A model generated the notes under the pieces. The model was not told the origin of the DNA, did not search any database, and saw nothing but the letters and a program-made list of their open reading frames with translations. A stretch of DNA of 21,272 bases from a virus, in the IMG/VR virus record IMGVR_UViG_3300000116_000242, positions 1 through 21,272 of that record. The stretch is one strand, 5' to 3'. This document shows, piece by piece, positions 1-7,028 of the stretch. Made by a program: the position numbers and the translations under genes. Position 1 is the first letter of the stretch, and the number at the start of each line of letters is the position of its first letter.

Positions 1-150
1 GTGTAGCACCTATAAAAACAATAAGTTACATAAGCAGTTAAATTTGGAGCGCTTAGAGAGGCAATCAAGCTGGTTGAATATCTAAGTTACAAAAACAATC
101 ATTTAACACTAAGGGTAGAGGCTTAGTGTTAAATCAAACAGAAGGATAAT
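1..150. other. Non-coding leader at the left edge
   Basis: No gene is supported in the first 150 bases. The segment is AT-rich and contains two copies each of the 9-mers AAAAACAAT (14-22 and 91-99) and TAAGTTACA (22-30 and 83-91), followed by the long inverted repeat at 101-134. A purine-rich GAAGGAT (141-147) lies just before the first start codon at 151. No tRNA gene, integrase gene or convincing attachment site is visible here, although the left end of such genomes often carries them. Confidence 0.5.
101..134. promoter_or_regulatory. 13-bp perfect inverted repeat (hairpin or operator)
   Basis: The left arm ATTTAACACTAAG (101-113) and right arm CTTAGTGTTAAAT (122-134) are perfectly complementary over 13 bp, around an 8-nt loop (114-121). 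It lies 17 nt before the first start codon. No T-run follows on the + strand, so it does not look like a + strand terminator. On the - strand the hairpin would be followed by GATTGTTTTTG, which could serve as a weak terminator for transcription from the right. The alternatives are a protein-binding operator or an mRNA 5' hairpin protecting or gating the early transcript. The structure is directly visible; the role is not. Confidence 0.6.
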
Positions 151-480
151 ATGAATATAGAAGTTACTCAAAAAGATATAGATATGGGCGTACCCAGTAA
201 TAGTTGTAAATGTCCAATTGCTATTGCATTAAAAAGACATTTAAAAAGTGATGATATAAAAGTTTGTCTAAGCACTGAGATGACTGACAATTTAGATAAT
301 TTTGTCGTTTATTTTGAGATTGATAAGCTTAGATATTATAGCAATGCATTTTCAGCAAGCACCGTTATAAGACAATTTGTTAATGATTTTGACAAGTGGG
401 GTTTAACTGAAAGTATAAAACCATTTAATTTTGATTTTGATTCTATTAAATGGCACTCAACTATAACAACTGGAGCGTAA
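151..480 (+). CDS. Conserved-looking early hypothetical protein
   Basis: A 109-residue protein with no signal peptide or membrane segment. The N-terminus begins MNIEVTQKDIDMGVPSNS and continues with a CKCPIAIALKR segment. From memory this pattern (VTQxDIDxG, then a cysteine-rich CPIAxAxKR stretch) recurs in small uncharacterised phage proteins, but the function is unknown. The C-terminal half is rich in aromatic and acidic residues (PFNFDFDSIKW). The ATG at 151 follows a GAAGGAT ribosome-binding site. It is the first gene of a three-gene early cluster before the RNA polymerase, the position where T7-like phages keep host-takeover proteins; such a role here is only inference from position. Confidence 0.75.
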   Translation: MNIEVTQKDIDMGVPSNSCKCPIAIALKRHLKSDDIKVCLSTEMTDNLDNFVVYFEIDKLRYYSNAFSASTVIRQFVNDFDKWGLTESIKPFNFDFDSIKWHSTITTGA

Positions 481-482
481 AT

Positions 483-653
483 ATGGACATGAATATAGTT
501 ATAATAATTTTAGGTGGTTTAGTATCATATTTGTTACTCTTACCTAGAAAAAAGAAAAAAACAAAAGATGCAAGCACAATTAACCCGTTTGCGCAGTCTA
601 CACGACTAAGCGGCAAAGTAATTGATGAGCTTAACAAAAAGGATGGTAAATAA
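483..653 (+). CDS. Small single-pass membrane protein, unknown function
   Basis: A 56-residue protein starting at the ATG at 483, 3 nt after the previous stop. An upstream in-frame ATG at 450 is possible, but GGAG at 471-474 fits the 483 start far better. Residues 4-20 (NIVIIILGGLVSYLLLL) form one hydrophobic segment, followed at once by a PRKKKKTK basic cluster, which predicts a membrane anchor with the long C-terminal tail in the cytoplasm by the positive-inside rule. The tail has no recognised domain. It overlaps the next start by one base. Small one-span proteins in phage early regions can act as inhibitors or holin-like proteins; nothing here decides between these. Confidence 0.65.
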   Translation: MDMNIVIIILGGLVSYLLLLPRKKKKTKDASTINPFAQSTRLSGKVIDELNKKDGK

Positions 654-862
654 TGGCACTAGACCACATTAACTCTAAAATAAAAGGTGAGATTGTCAGT
701 TTTTTACAAAAGACTCAATCTTATGTAGAATATGATGCACTCACACCTAATCAAATAGCACATAGAGCGGTAACTTTTATGGAGCGTGTTTTAGCTTCTG
801 ATTTACCACCATTGCTGGCTATTTCTAATGAGTTAAAAAAATCTATAAGGAAACCAGACTAA
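653..862 (+). CDS. Early hypothetical protein
   Basis: A 69-residue, soluble, mostly helical-looking protein that I do not recognise. Its start overlaps the previous stop (TAATG at 651-655), so it is probably translationally coupled, and AAGGAT just upstream may serve as ribosome-binding site. The stop codon overlaps the first bases of the 18-nt repeat at 862-879. The C-terminus is basic (ELKKSIRKPD). Position as the last gene before the RNA polymerase suggests expression from host transcription before the phage polymerase is made; this is inference. Confidence 0.65.
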   Translation: MALDHINSKIKGEIVSFLQKTQSYVEYDALTPNQIAHRAVTFMERVLASDLPPLLAISNELKKSIRKPD

Positions 863-879
863 AGTACCCATAGTAGATA
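862..879 (+). promoter_or_regulatory. 18-nt repeat copy 1, candidate phage promoter
   Basis: AAGTACCCATAGTAGATA occurs here and is repeated exactly at 3373-3390. Both copies lie in short gaps between genes, immediately before an operon-leading gene (RNA polymerase here, ssDNA-binding protein there), in the same orientation. Single-subunit phage polymerases recognise non-bacterial promoters of about this length placed in such gaps, so these are the best candidates in the window. The start site and the recognising polymerase are inferred. Confidence 0.5.
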
Positions 880-918
880 CGAAAACATAACCCAATTAAA
901 TTATAGGAGTTTGTTAAC

Positions 919-3366
919 ATGGTAAAATTGATTGAAAGCGTTGCAAGTTATAAAGATGAGCTTGCACACGAAAAAGAGATGAGAGATTTAGGCTCTAAGC
1001 GTACTAATACAAGATTACTTTCTCACATTGAGCGTGGTGAAGAGAGTGTAACATCATACGGTAAAATAATGGTTGCTAACACCATAAGACCAATGGCAAA
1101 AGAGATAGCTGAATGGGTCACTGAGCAATCAAAAAAGACTATTGGAAAACCATCCATAGCTTACACTAAAATGTGCGAAGTTGAGCCTGAGATATTGGCT
1201 CTAATTACCGGCAAGCATATTATAAATACAATCACACAAAGTAAACCATTGACCGCCACTTGCATTGCACTAGGCGGCAAAGTAGAAACTGAGATTAGTC
1301 TTAAAAACTTTAAAAGTTTAAATCCAGATTTATACCAAACAGTAAAAAATGATTTAGATAAGCGTAGTTTTAATTATACTTATAAGCGTAGGAAACTAAG
1401 GGAGAGTGCAAAAAGAGATGATGTAGTTGTCTGGGAAGAGTGGACAACGCCTACTAAGTTGCATGTCGGACTTAGATTGGTTGAGCTTATGATTTATTCA
1501 ACGGGCATGATTGAGATTGGCACTGAAACTGTAAGACACAAAAAAGCTAAGATAATAAAACAAACTGATAAAACTAGGGAGTGGATTAAAAATAGAAATA
1601 GCTTTAATGAATTACTTAACCCTGAATATTTACCTACAGTTATGCCACCTAAAATGTGGTCTACTGTAACCGGTGGTGGTTATTGGACTAAAGAATTACC
1701 AGAGCTAGACCTTGTTAAACAAAAAAATAAACTGTTTAAAAAGGAATTAGAAAACTTTGATATGCCTGAGGTTTATAGCGCAGTCAATACAATGCAAAAC
1801 ACACCTTTTAAAGTTAATAATTTTATCTTAAAAGTTATGCAAGAGGCGTGGGATAGAGGCTTAGCGGTTGGTGGAATGCCACCTAATGTTAATTTAGATA
1901 TACCTAACAAGCCTCACGACATAGACACAAATCCTGAGTCTCGTAAAGCATGGAAGATGAAAGCTGTTATGGCTCACACAGAGAATGCCCGTATGTTTTC
2001 TAAAAGATTACTGTATGCTAAAATCATATGGTTGGGTCAAAAGTTTGCTAATTACGCAACTGTATACTTTCCTTTGCAATTAGATTTTAGAGGTAGAGCT
2101 TATGCGGTTCCGGCATTTCTTAACTATCAATCAATCAATGGTGCTAAGGCTTTGTTGTCGTTTGCACATGGTAAACCAATCACTAAAGAAAATAAAGGTG
2201 ACTATTGGTTGGCTGTGCATGGTGCTAATATGTTTGGAGAAGATAAAATTTCTTTTGCTGAGCGTGTTAAATGGACTAAAGACAATGAAGCTATGATTGT
2301 TGCGTGTGCGGAAGACCCATTAACTAACAGACAATGGGAAGACGCTTCTAATGCATTTCAATTCTTAGCATTTTGTGATGAATGGTCTAGGTTTTTAAAA
2401 GAAGGAGATGGCTTTATTTCAAGCATACCGGTTAATGTTGATGGCTCATGTAATGGATTACAATTATATTCATTAATGCTGAGAGACAGTAAGGCTGGCA
2501 AGCTAGTTAACTTGACACCGACTGCAATGCCTCAAGACATTTATCAATTAGTTGCTGATGCAGTTATTGAGCAATTAAAATTAGATGTAAAAGACGGAAA
2601 CCCTTATGCTCAGAAATGGTTAGATTATGGTATCAAGAGGTCAACAACTAAGCGTAGTATTATGACTATTTGTTATGGTTCAACAAGATATTCATGTACT
2701 GAGTTTGTTATTGAAGACTTAACAAAACGACAAGACAAAGGAGAACATAACCCGTTTCAAAATGATTTGTTTAAACCAGCAAGTTATTTGTCGGCGGTAA
2801 TATGGGATAGTATTGGAGATAACTTAACTTCTGCAAGAGTTGGTATGAATTATTTACAAACAATTGCTAGAATAGTTGCTAAAAAACAATTGCCGGTTCA
2901 CTGGGTTACACCCGTTGGTTTTCCGGTTTACCAATCATATCCACAAATGAAGTCTAAAAGAGTTAAAGCTATGCTTATGGGAGAAGTTATTAAGCCTAGA
3001 ATTAATACTGAAACTGACTTAACTGACAAATTGAGAATGGGTAATGGAGTGGCACCTAATCTGGTTCATTCCGTAGACTCAGCCGCAATGATGAAAACTG
3101 TTAACATAGCTCACAAGAATGGTATTACTAATTTTTGTAATGTGCATGATAGTTTTGGTACTACTGCTGGAGATGTTGAAATACTTAACAAGTCTATTAG
3201 AGAAGCATTTATAGAAATGTTTACTAATAATGATGTATTGTTAAATTTCAGAAATGATGTGTTAAAACAATTACCAGTAGAACTACACTCTAAATTACCT
3301 GAAGTTCCCGCAAAAGGCGATTTAGATATACAACAACTGCGGGAGAGTGAGTTCTTTTTTGCGTAA
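919..3366 (+). CDS. T7-like single-subunit DNA-directed RNA polymerase
   Basis: An 815-residue homologue of T7 gene 1 RNA polymerase (883 residues), which transcribes the phage middle and late genes from phage-specific promoters. The catalytic set is intact: Asp508 in VDGSCNG (T7 Asp537), Lys578 and Tyr586 in TKRSIMTICYGS (T7 Lys631 and Tyr639, same 8-residue spacing) and Asp744 in NVHDSFGT (T7 Asp812). FPLQLDFRGRAY near residue 390 is another family signature. The VHWVTPVGFPVYQSY segment (about 660-675) lies where T7 has its promoter specificity loop. The ATG at 919 follows AGGAG with 9-nt spacing. An 18-nt repeat lies just before the gene and again just after it, so the gene may be both host- and self-transcribed. 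Confidence 0.98.
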   Translation: MVKLIESVASYKDELAHEKEMRDLGSKRTNTRLLSHIERGEESVTSYGKIMVANTIRPMAKEIAEWVTEQSKKTIGKPSIAYTKMCEVEPEILALITGKHIINTITQSKPLTATCIALGGKVETEISLKNFKSLNPDLYQTVKNDLDKRSFNYTYKRRKLRESAKRDDVVVWEEWTTPTKLHVGLRLVELMIYSTGMIEIGTETVRHKKAKIIKQTDKTREWIKNRNSFNELLNPEYLPTVMPPKMWSTVTGGGYWTKELPELDLVKQKNKLFKKELENFDMPEVYSAVNTMQNTPFKVNNFILKVMQEAWDRGLAVGGMPPNVNLDIPNKPHDIDTNPESRKAWKMKAVMAHTENARMFSKRLLYAKIIWLGQKFANYATVYFPLQLDFRGRAYAVPAFLNYQSINGAKALLSFAHGKPITKENKGDYWLAVHGANMFGEDKISFAERVKWTKDNEAMIVACAEDPLTNRQWEDASNAFQFLAFCDEWSRFLKEGDGFISSIPVNVDGSCNGLQLYSLMLRDSKAGKLVNLTPTAMPQDIYQLVADAVIEQLKLDVKDGNPYAQKWLDYGIKRSTTKRSIMTICYGSTRYSCTEFVIEDLTKRQDKGEHNPFQNDLFKPASYLSAVIWDSIGDNLTSARVGMNYLQTIARIVAKKQLPVHWVTPVGFPVYQSYPQMKSKRVKAMLMGEVIKPRINTETDLTDKLRMGNGVAPNLVHSVDSAAMMKTVNIAHKNGITNFCNVHDSFGTTAGDVEILNKSIREAFIEMFTNNDVLLNFRNDVLKQLPVELHSKLPEVPAKGDLDIQQLRESEFFFA

Positions 3367-3372
3367 GCATTT

Positions 3373-3390
3373 AAGTACCCATAGTAGATA
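3373..3390 (+). promoter_or_regulatory. 18-nt repeat copy 2, candidate phage promoter
   Basis: This is an exact copy of AAGTACCCATAGTAGATA at 862-879, in the 47-nt gap between the RNA polymerase stop and the ssDNA-binding protein start. It is followed directly by TATAATACAAAGGAG, so the ribosome-binding site begins within a few bases of its end. A TATAAT hexamer overlaps its 3' end (3389-3394), but no -35 box is evident and copy 1 lacks the hexamer. This would be the entry point for transcription of the replication genes. Confidence 0.5.
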
Positions 3391-3413
3391 TAATACAAAG
3401 GAGTATATATAAT

Positions 3414-4052
3414 ATGAAGAACAATTACACAAAAATTGTAAGTCCTGAAGGAGTAAGTCAGTATGCATGGCTAACACAGCCAGATACTAAGTTTGATGAT
3501 AGTGGACATTACAAAGTTAACCTTATCATTCCTACTGACAAGGCATCTTCATTAATTAAACAGATTGATGAAGAAATGATTAAGAGCATGGCAACAGCTA
3601 AAGATAGCAATAAAGGTAAAACTATAAAAAGTGCTAATGCGCCTTATGATGATGAACTTGATGATGATGGTAAACCCACTGGGAATACTATCTTTAAGTT
3701 TAAAAGAAAAGCTCAAATAATTACTAAAGATGGTAAAGTTGTACCATTTAAAGTAGCGTTATTTGATAGCAAGGGTGTCCCATTAACAGATGTTAATGTA
3801 TGGTCAGGTAGTAAAATGAAAGCAAGTGCTGAGCTTGTGCATTGGTTTACCGCAATGGCTGGGGCTGGCGTATCACTAAGACTAAGAGCGGTGCAGATTA
3901 CTGAATTAGTAGAAGGTGGTAGTGGCAGTAATGCAGAAGGCTTTGGCTTTGATGAAGTTAAAGACGGATATAAAGCTCCAGAAAAACCTCAACAAGACGA
4001 AACATTTGAAAATGAAGTTCCCGCACAAACCGAAAACAAAGCTGACTTCTAG
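3414..4052 (+). CDS. Single-stranded DNA-binding protein (T7 gp2.5-like)
   Basis: A 212-residue protein (T7 gp2.5 has 232) that coats single-stranded DNA and coordinates helicase and polymerase at the phage replication fork. The N-terminal segment (YTKIVSPEGVSQYAWLTQPD, then a GHYKVNLIIP strand) is typical of phage gp2.5-type OB-fold proteins. The C-terminal tail is acidic and ends in phenylalanine (ENKADF); in T7 the acidic tail with terminal Phe contacts polymerase and helicase. ATG at 3414 follows AAAGGAG (3397-3403), one of the strongest ribosome-binding sites here, directly after the second 18-nt repeat. The last 41 nt overlap the endonuclease gene in another frame. Confidence 0.9.
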   Translation: MKNNYTKIVSPEGVSQYAWLTQPDTKFDDSGHYKVNLIIPTDKASSLIKQIDEEMIKSMATAKDSNKGKTIKSANAPYDDELDDDGKPTGNTIFKFKRKAQIITKDGKVVPFKVALFDSKGVPLTDVNVWSGSKMKASAELVHWFTAMAGAGVSLRLRAVQITELVEGGSGSNAEGFGFDEVKDGYKAPEKPQQDETFENEVPAQTENKADF

Positions 4053-4428
4053 TCAGATTGGATTGTTTAAGGGCTTCAGGTCAGGCTTAGAAGTAGCGAT
4101 TGCTTCTGAGCTTGACAATCAGCATGTAGAGTATCGCTTTGAAAAAACTAAATTAAGTTATACGAAACCAGAAAAAGTGCATACCTACACACCTGATTTT
4201 TATTTAGTTCAAAAAGATATATACATTGAAACTAAAGGATATTTTACTACTCAAGACAGACAAAAAATGCGTTTAATAAAAGAACAACACCCAAAGTTAG
4301 ACATTAGATTTATTTTTAGTAATTCAAAACAACGCATAAGCAAAAAATCAAAGACAACATATGGGATGTGGTGTGATAAATATGGATTTCAATACACCGA
4401 TAAACATGTACCAAAGGAGTGGCTATGA
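4012..4428 (+). CDS. Endonuclease I, Holliday junction resolvase (T7 gp3-like)
   Basis: Branched-DNA endonuclease that resolves junctions and helps break down host DNA. With the ATG at 4012 it has 138 residues (T7 has 149). Catalytic residues align with T7 Glu20, Asp55, Glu65 and Lys67: Glu27 in FRSGLE, Asp62 in YTPDF, Glu73 and Lys75 in IETKG. The downstream EQHPKLDIRFIFSNS and TTYGMWCDKYG segments also match the family closely. The open frame extends upstream to 3916 inside ssb, but those residues look like out-of-frame ssb sequence and lack family similarity. No strong ribosome-binding site precedes 4012, so translation may be coupled to ssb, and a slightly later non-ATG start is possible. 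The stop overlaps the next start as ATGA. Confidence 0.92.
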   Translation: MKFPHKPKTKLTSSQIGLFKGFRSGLEVAIASELDNQHVEYRFEKTKLSYTKPEKVHTYTPDFYLVQKDIYIETKGYFTTQDRQKMRLIKEQHPKLDIRFIFSNSKQRISKKSKTTYGMWCDKYGFQYTDKHVPKEWL

Positions 4429-4850
4429 GTAATACACGAATAGAAACAAAGTATATTGTTGTGCATTCAAGTCAAACCAATCCAACACAGAATTTAAATG
4501 CAAAAGATTTAGATACACAACATAGAAAAGAAGGTTTATTTTCTTGCAAGTTTCATAAGATTATAAAGAGAGATGGAGAGATACAAGATGGTAGAGATAT
4601 TATGCTTGCTGGTGCTCATGTAGATAAAAACATTGAGCTATCAAATAAAAATTCTATTGGCATTTGTCTAATTGGTGGACACAATGCTAACGGACAGCCT
4701 GAATGTAATTTTACTTTAAAACAATATCAAAGTTTATCTACTTTGGTTGCAGATTTAGAGTCTTTTTACAAGCAGGTTGAAATTGTCGGACACAGAGATG
4801 TGTCAGACTCCTTATGTCCACAGTTTAATGTAAAAGAACTGTTGGCATAG
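4425..4850 (+). CDS. N-acetylmuramoyl-L-alanine amidase / lysozyme homologue (T7 gp3.5-like)
   Basis: A 141-residue Amidase_2 protein, the T7 lysozyme counterpart, which in T7 cleaves peptidoglycan and binds and inhibits phage RNA polymerase. ATG at 4425 is preferred over the in-frame GTG at 4419 because AAAGGAG (4413-4419) then has proper spacing, and ATGA overlaps the endonuclease stop. Zinc ligands equivalent to T7 His17, His122 and Cys130 are present (His14, His123, Cys131). KIIKRDGEIQDGRD and NSIGICLIGGHN are family hallmarks. However, Phe43 stands where T7 has Tyr46 and Ser129 where T7 has Lys128, both needed for T7 amidase activity. Cell-wall activity may therefore be weak or absent, leaving polymerase regulation as the main role; this is inference. 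Confidence 0.9.
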   Translation: MSNTRIETKYIVVHSSQTNPTQNLNAKDLDTQHRKEGLFSCKFHKIIKRDGEIQDGRDIMLAGAHVDKNIELSNKNSIGICLIGGHNANGQPECNFTLKQYQSLSTLVADLESFYKQVEIVGHRDVSDSLCPQFNVKELLA

Positions 4851-4863
4851 TTTGTTTGTACTT

Positions 4864-4883
4864 GCTGGGTAGAAATACCCAGT
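4864..4883 (+). terminator. GNRA-capped hairpin, possible terminator or processing site
   Basis: The arms CTGGGTA (4865-4871) and TACCCAG (4876-4882) are perfectly complementary around a GAAA tetraloop, with an outer G-T pair. The hairpin lies in the 66-nt gap between the amidase and primase-helicase genes and is followed by GAGTTTTATT. The T-run is only four long, so it may be a leaky terminator, an RNA-processing hairpin or an mRNA stabiliser. It is one of the few strong hairpins between genes in the window. Confidence 0.5.
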
Positions 4884-4916
4884 GAGTTTTATTAATTTAA
4901 CAATGGAGACATTAAT

Positions 4917-6521
4917 GTGGAAGTAAATACTGAAAGTAATTTTTTATATCACAGTTCATGCACTGAATGTGGCTCTAGTGATGCAAACTCAATATATGAT
5001 GACGGGCACAGCTTTTGTTTTTCATGTAACACAAACAAACAAGGAGTAGAGACTTTGACACAAACAAACAAACAAGAAACTAGTAAAGATTTTATAAGCG
5101 GTGATATAACTGCTTTATCAAAAAGAAAAATTGATTTCAACACAGCACAAAAGTTTAATTATCAAATTGGAGCATACTTTGGTAGACCATGTCAGATTGC
5201 AAACTATTATAATAGTGACAAAGTATTAGTTGCACAAAAACTAAGATACCCTGATAAAACATTTCAGTGGATAGGTGAGGCAAAACAATCTGGTTTATTT
5301 GGTCAGCATTTATGGCGTACAAATGGTAAAATGATTATCATTACAGAAGGTGAATTGGATGCCTTAAGCGTTTCAAAAATTAATTCCAATAAATTCCCAG
5401 TAGTTAGTATTAAGTCAGGTGCGGCAGGTGCTAAAAAAGATATACAAAAAGAACTTGAGTTTTTAGAAAGTTATGAGTCTGTAATTATTTTATTTGACCA
5501 AGATGAGCATGGACAGAAAGCGGCAGTAGAATGCGCTAAATTATTCTCTCCAAACAAAGCTAAAATTTGTACTTTACCTTTAAAAGATGCTAACGATATG
5601 CTACTTGCTGGGAAAACAAAAGAACTAACAGATTGTATCTGGTCTAGTAAAGCGTACAGACCGGATGGTATTGTTTTAGGTTCAGACTTGTGGAGTGAAA
5701 TACAAAAAGAAGATAAGTTTGTTACAGTTCCATATCCATTTGAAAGTTTAAATATTAAGACACATGGATTGCGTAAAGGTGAGCTTGTTACTATTACTGC
5801 TGGTAGTGGTGTAGGTAAATCTTCATTTTGTAGACATGTGGCATTACAATTATTAAAACATGATTACACAGTAGGTTACATTGCTTTAGAAGAGACAATG
5901 AAACATAGTGCATTAGGTATCATGGGTGTTGAATTAAAGAAACCATTACATTTAACTAGGGAAGGTATTAGTGAAGAACAATTACATAAAACATTTAACG
6001 ATACTGTGGGCAGTGGTAAGTTCTATTTGTATAATCATTTTGGTTCTACAATTGCAGATAACTTGCTCGCTAAAATAAGATACATGGCTAAAGCGTGTAA
6101 TGTAGATTATGTTATTCTTGACCACTTACACATGGCATTGTCTGCGTTAGGAGATTCTAACACAACAGATGAGAGAAAACTTATAGACTATTTTGTATCT
6201 AAGTTAAGAACTTTAGTAGAAGAAACTGGAATTGGTTTAATACTTGTATCACATTTATCAAGAGCTAAAGATGGAAACAAAGGTTATGAAGATGGATTAC
6301 AAGTGTCTATGAATAGTCTTAGAGGCTCAGCTTCAATAGCTCAGTTGTCAAATATGGTACTTTCTATATCCAGAGACTTACAAGCTGATAATAACTTAGC
6401 TCAAGTCAATGTTCTTAAAAATAGGTTCAGTGGAGAAACTGGAAAAGCTTGTGATTTACATTATGATTTAGAAACTGGTTGTTTGACTGAGGTGCAAGGA
6501 GAAAAGTTTGACGATTTCTAA
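4917..6521 (+). CDS. Primase-helicase (T7 gp4-like)
   Basis: A 534-residue bifunctional replication protein (T7 gp4 has 566) that unwinds DNA as a ring helicase and makes primers. The N-terminal zinc ribbon has Cys15, Cys18, Cys34 and Cys37 with the same spacing as T7. A TOPRIM primase core follows, with the EGELDAL and FDQDEHGQ acidic motifs. The RecA-like helicase carries Walker A GSGVGKSS (residues 296-303) and Walker B VILDHLH with Asp402. The only in-frame start giving the full zinc ribbon is GTG at 4917, with GGAG at 4905-4908; the ATGs at 4903 and 4915 are in another frame that stops at once. It overlaps the next gene by 14 nt. Confidence 0.97.
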   Translation: MEVNTESNFLYHSSCTECGSSDANSIYDDGHSFCFSCNTNKQGVETLTQTNKQETSKDFISGDITALSKRKIDFNTAQKFNYQIGAYFGRPCQIANYYNSDKVLVAQKLRYPDKTFQWIGEAKQSGLFGQHLWRTNGKMIIITEGELDALSVSKINSNKFPVVSIKSGAAGAKKDIQKELEFLESYESVIILFDQDEHGQKAAVECAKLFSPNKAKICTLPLKDANDMLLAGKTKELTDCIWSSKAYRPDGIVLGSDLWSEIQKEDKFVTVPYPFESLNIKTHGLRKGELVTITAGSGVGKSSFCRHVALQLLKHDYTVGYIALEETMKHSALGIMGVELKKPLHLTREGISEEQLHKTFNDTVGSGKFYLYNHFGSTIADNLLAKIRYMAKACNVDYVILDHLHMALSALGDSNTTDERKLIDYFVSKLRTLVEETGIGLILVSHLSRAKDGNKGYEDGLQVSMNSLRGSASIAQLSNMVLSISRDLQADNNLAQVNVLKNRFSGETGKACDLHYDLETGCLTEVQGEKFDDF

Positions 6522-6738
6522 CAGAAAGTTAGTCAAAATGAAAAAAGACTCGTTAAGTTGGACAGTCTATGTAATGAATGCAGTTGCACAAGCCAAAAAA
6601 TCAAATCAAGTTGTTATACTTGAGGTTGGAAAAGAATCCTCAGGTAAATTGTTACAAGACGCATTGTTAAAACTAGCTTTAAGTGGTGAGGAAGCCGCTT
6701 GGATGGTAGATATTAAAGTACACACACATTTAAATTAA
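6508..6738 (+). CDS. Hypothetical protein between primase-helicase and polymerase
   Basis: A 76-residue soluble protein that I do not recognise. The proposed start is TTG at 6508, because AAGGAG at 6496-6501 stands 6 nt upstream, while the first ATG (6538) has no comparable site. This start overlaps the primase-helicase gene by 14 nt. The sequence reads like a compact alpha/beta protein with a hydrophobic strand (NQVVILEVG) followed by helices (LLQDALLKLAL, then GEEAAWMVDIKVHTH). It has no cysteines and no membrane segment. Its place inside the replication operon suggests an accessory to replication, by position only. Confidence 0.65.
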   Translation: MTISNRKLVKMKKDSLSWTVYVMNAVAQAKKSNQVVILEVGKESSGKLLQDALLKLALSGEEAAWMVDIKVHTHLN

Positions 6739-6746
6739 AGGAGATT

Positions 6747-7028
6747 ATGAAATTACCAATTATAAATAAAAAAATATTAAACGCTCCTTTTGTTTCTTTA
6801 CATTGGAAAGATATTTGTGGGTCGGCTGAATGGGTTTCTTTAAAAGAAGCAAGAGAAAGTAAGGTTATTATTTGTATTTCAAATGGTTGGCTTATCAGAG
6901 CCGATAAAGAAGTTCATGTAGTTGCTGGTGATGTAAATTTTCAGCCAGATGGTACTTTAGGAGATGTAGGGAATGTAACTACAATACCAACAGTTAATGT
7001 ATTAAAAATTAAAAAGGTAAAACTTTGA
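6747..7028 (+). CDS. Small phage protein of unknown function
   Basis: A 93-residue beta-rich protein. ATG at 6747 follows AAAGGAG (6737-6743) at unusually short spacing. The core pattern (VSLHWKDICGSAEWVSLKEA, then SNGWLIRADKEVHVVAGD and TTIPTVNVLKIKKV) resembles, from memory, a widespread family of short uncharacterised phage proteins with a W-D/E-A and GWL pattern; I cannot name a function. The stop codon overlaps the polymerase start by 4 nt, so the two are probably co-translated. A structural or regulatory accessory of the replication module is possible, but unsupported beyond position. Confidence 0.7.
   Translation: MKLPIINKKILNAPFVSLHWKDICGSAEWVSLKEARESKVIICISNGWLIRADKEVHVVAGDVNFQPDGTLGDVGNVTTIPTVNVLKIKKVKL

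Noticed and set aside
14-99. Repeated 9-mers AAAAACAAT and TAAGTTACA as iterons
   Set aside because: Only two copies of each in different order within low-complexity AT-rich sequence; not enough to claim an origin or binding array.
1-100. Attachment site or tRNA fragment at the left edge
   Set aside because: A GGTTGAATATCT stretch loosely recalls a tRNA T-arm, but there is no pairing arm and no acceptor stem, and no integrase in the window.
3389-3394. TATAAT as a host sigma-70 -10 box before ssb
   Set aside because: No -35-like hexamer at 16-18 nt upstream and the hexamer is missing at the first repeat copy; AT-rich DNA yields such matches often.
3916-4011. Upstream extension of the endonuclease I frame
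   Set aside because: These 32 codons lie inside ssb in another frame, look like a shifted translation of its Lys/Glu-rich tail, and are absent from the family.
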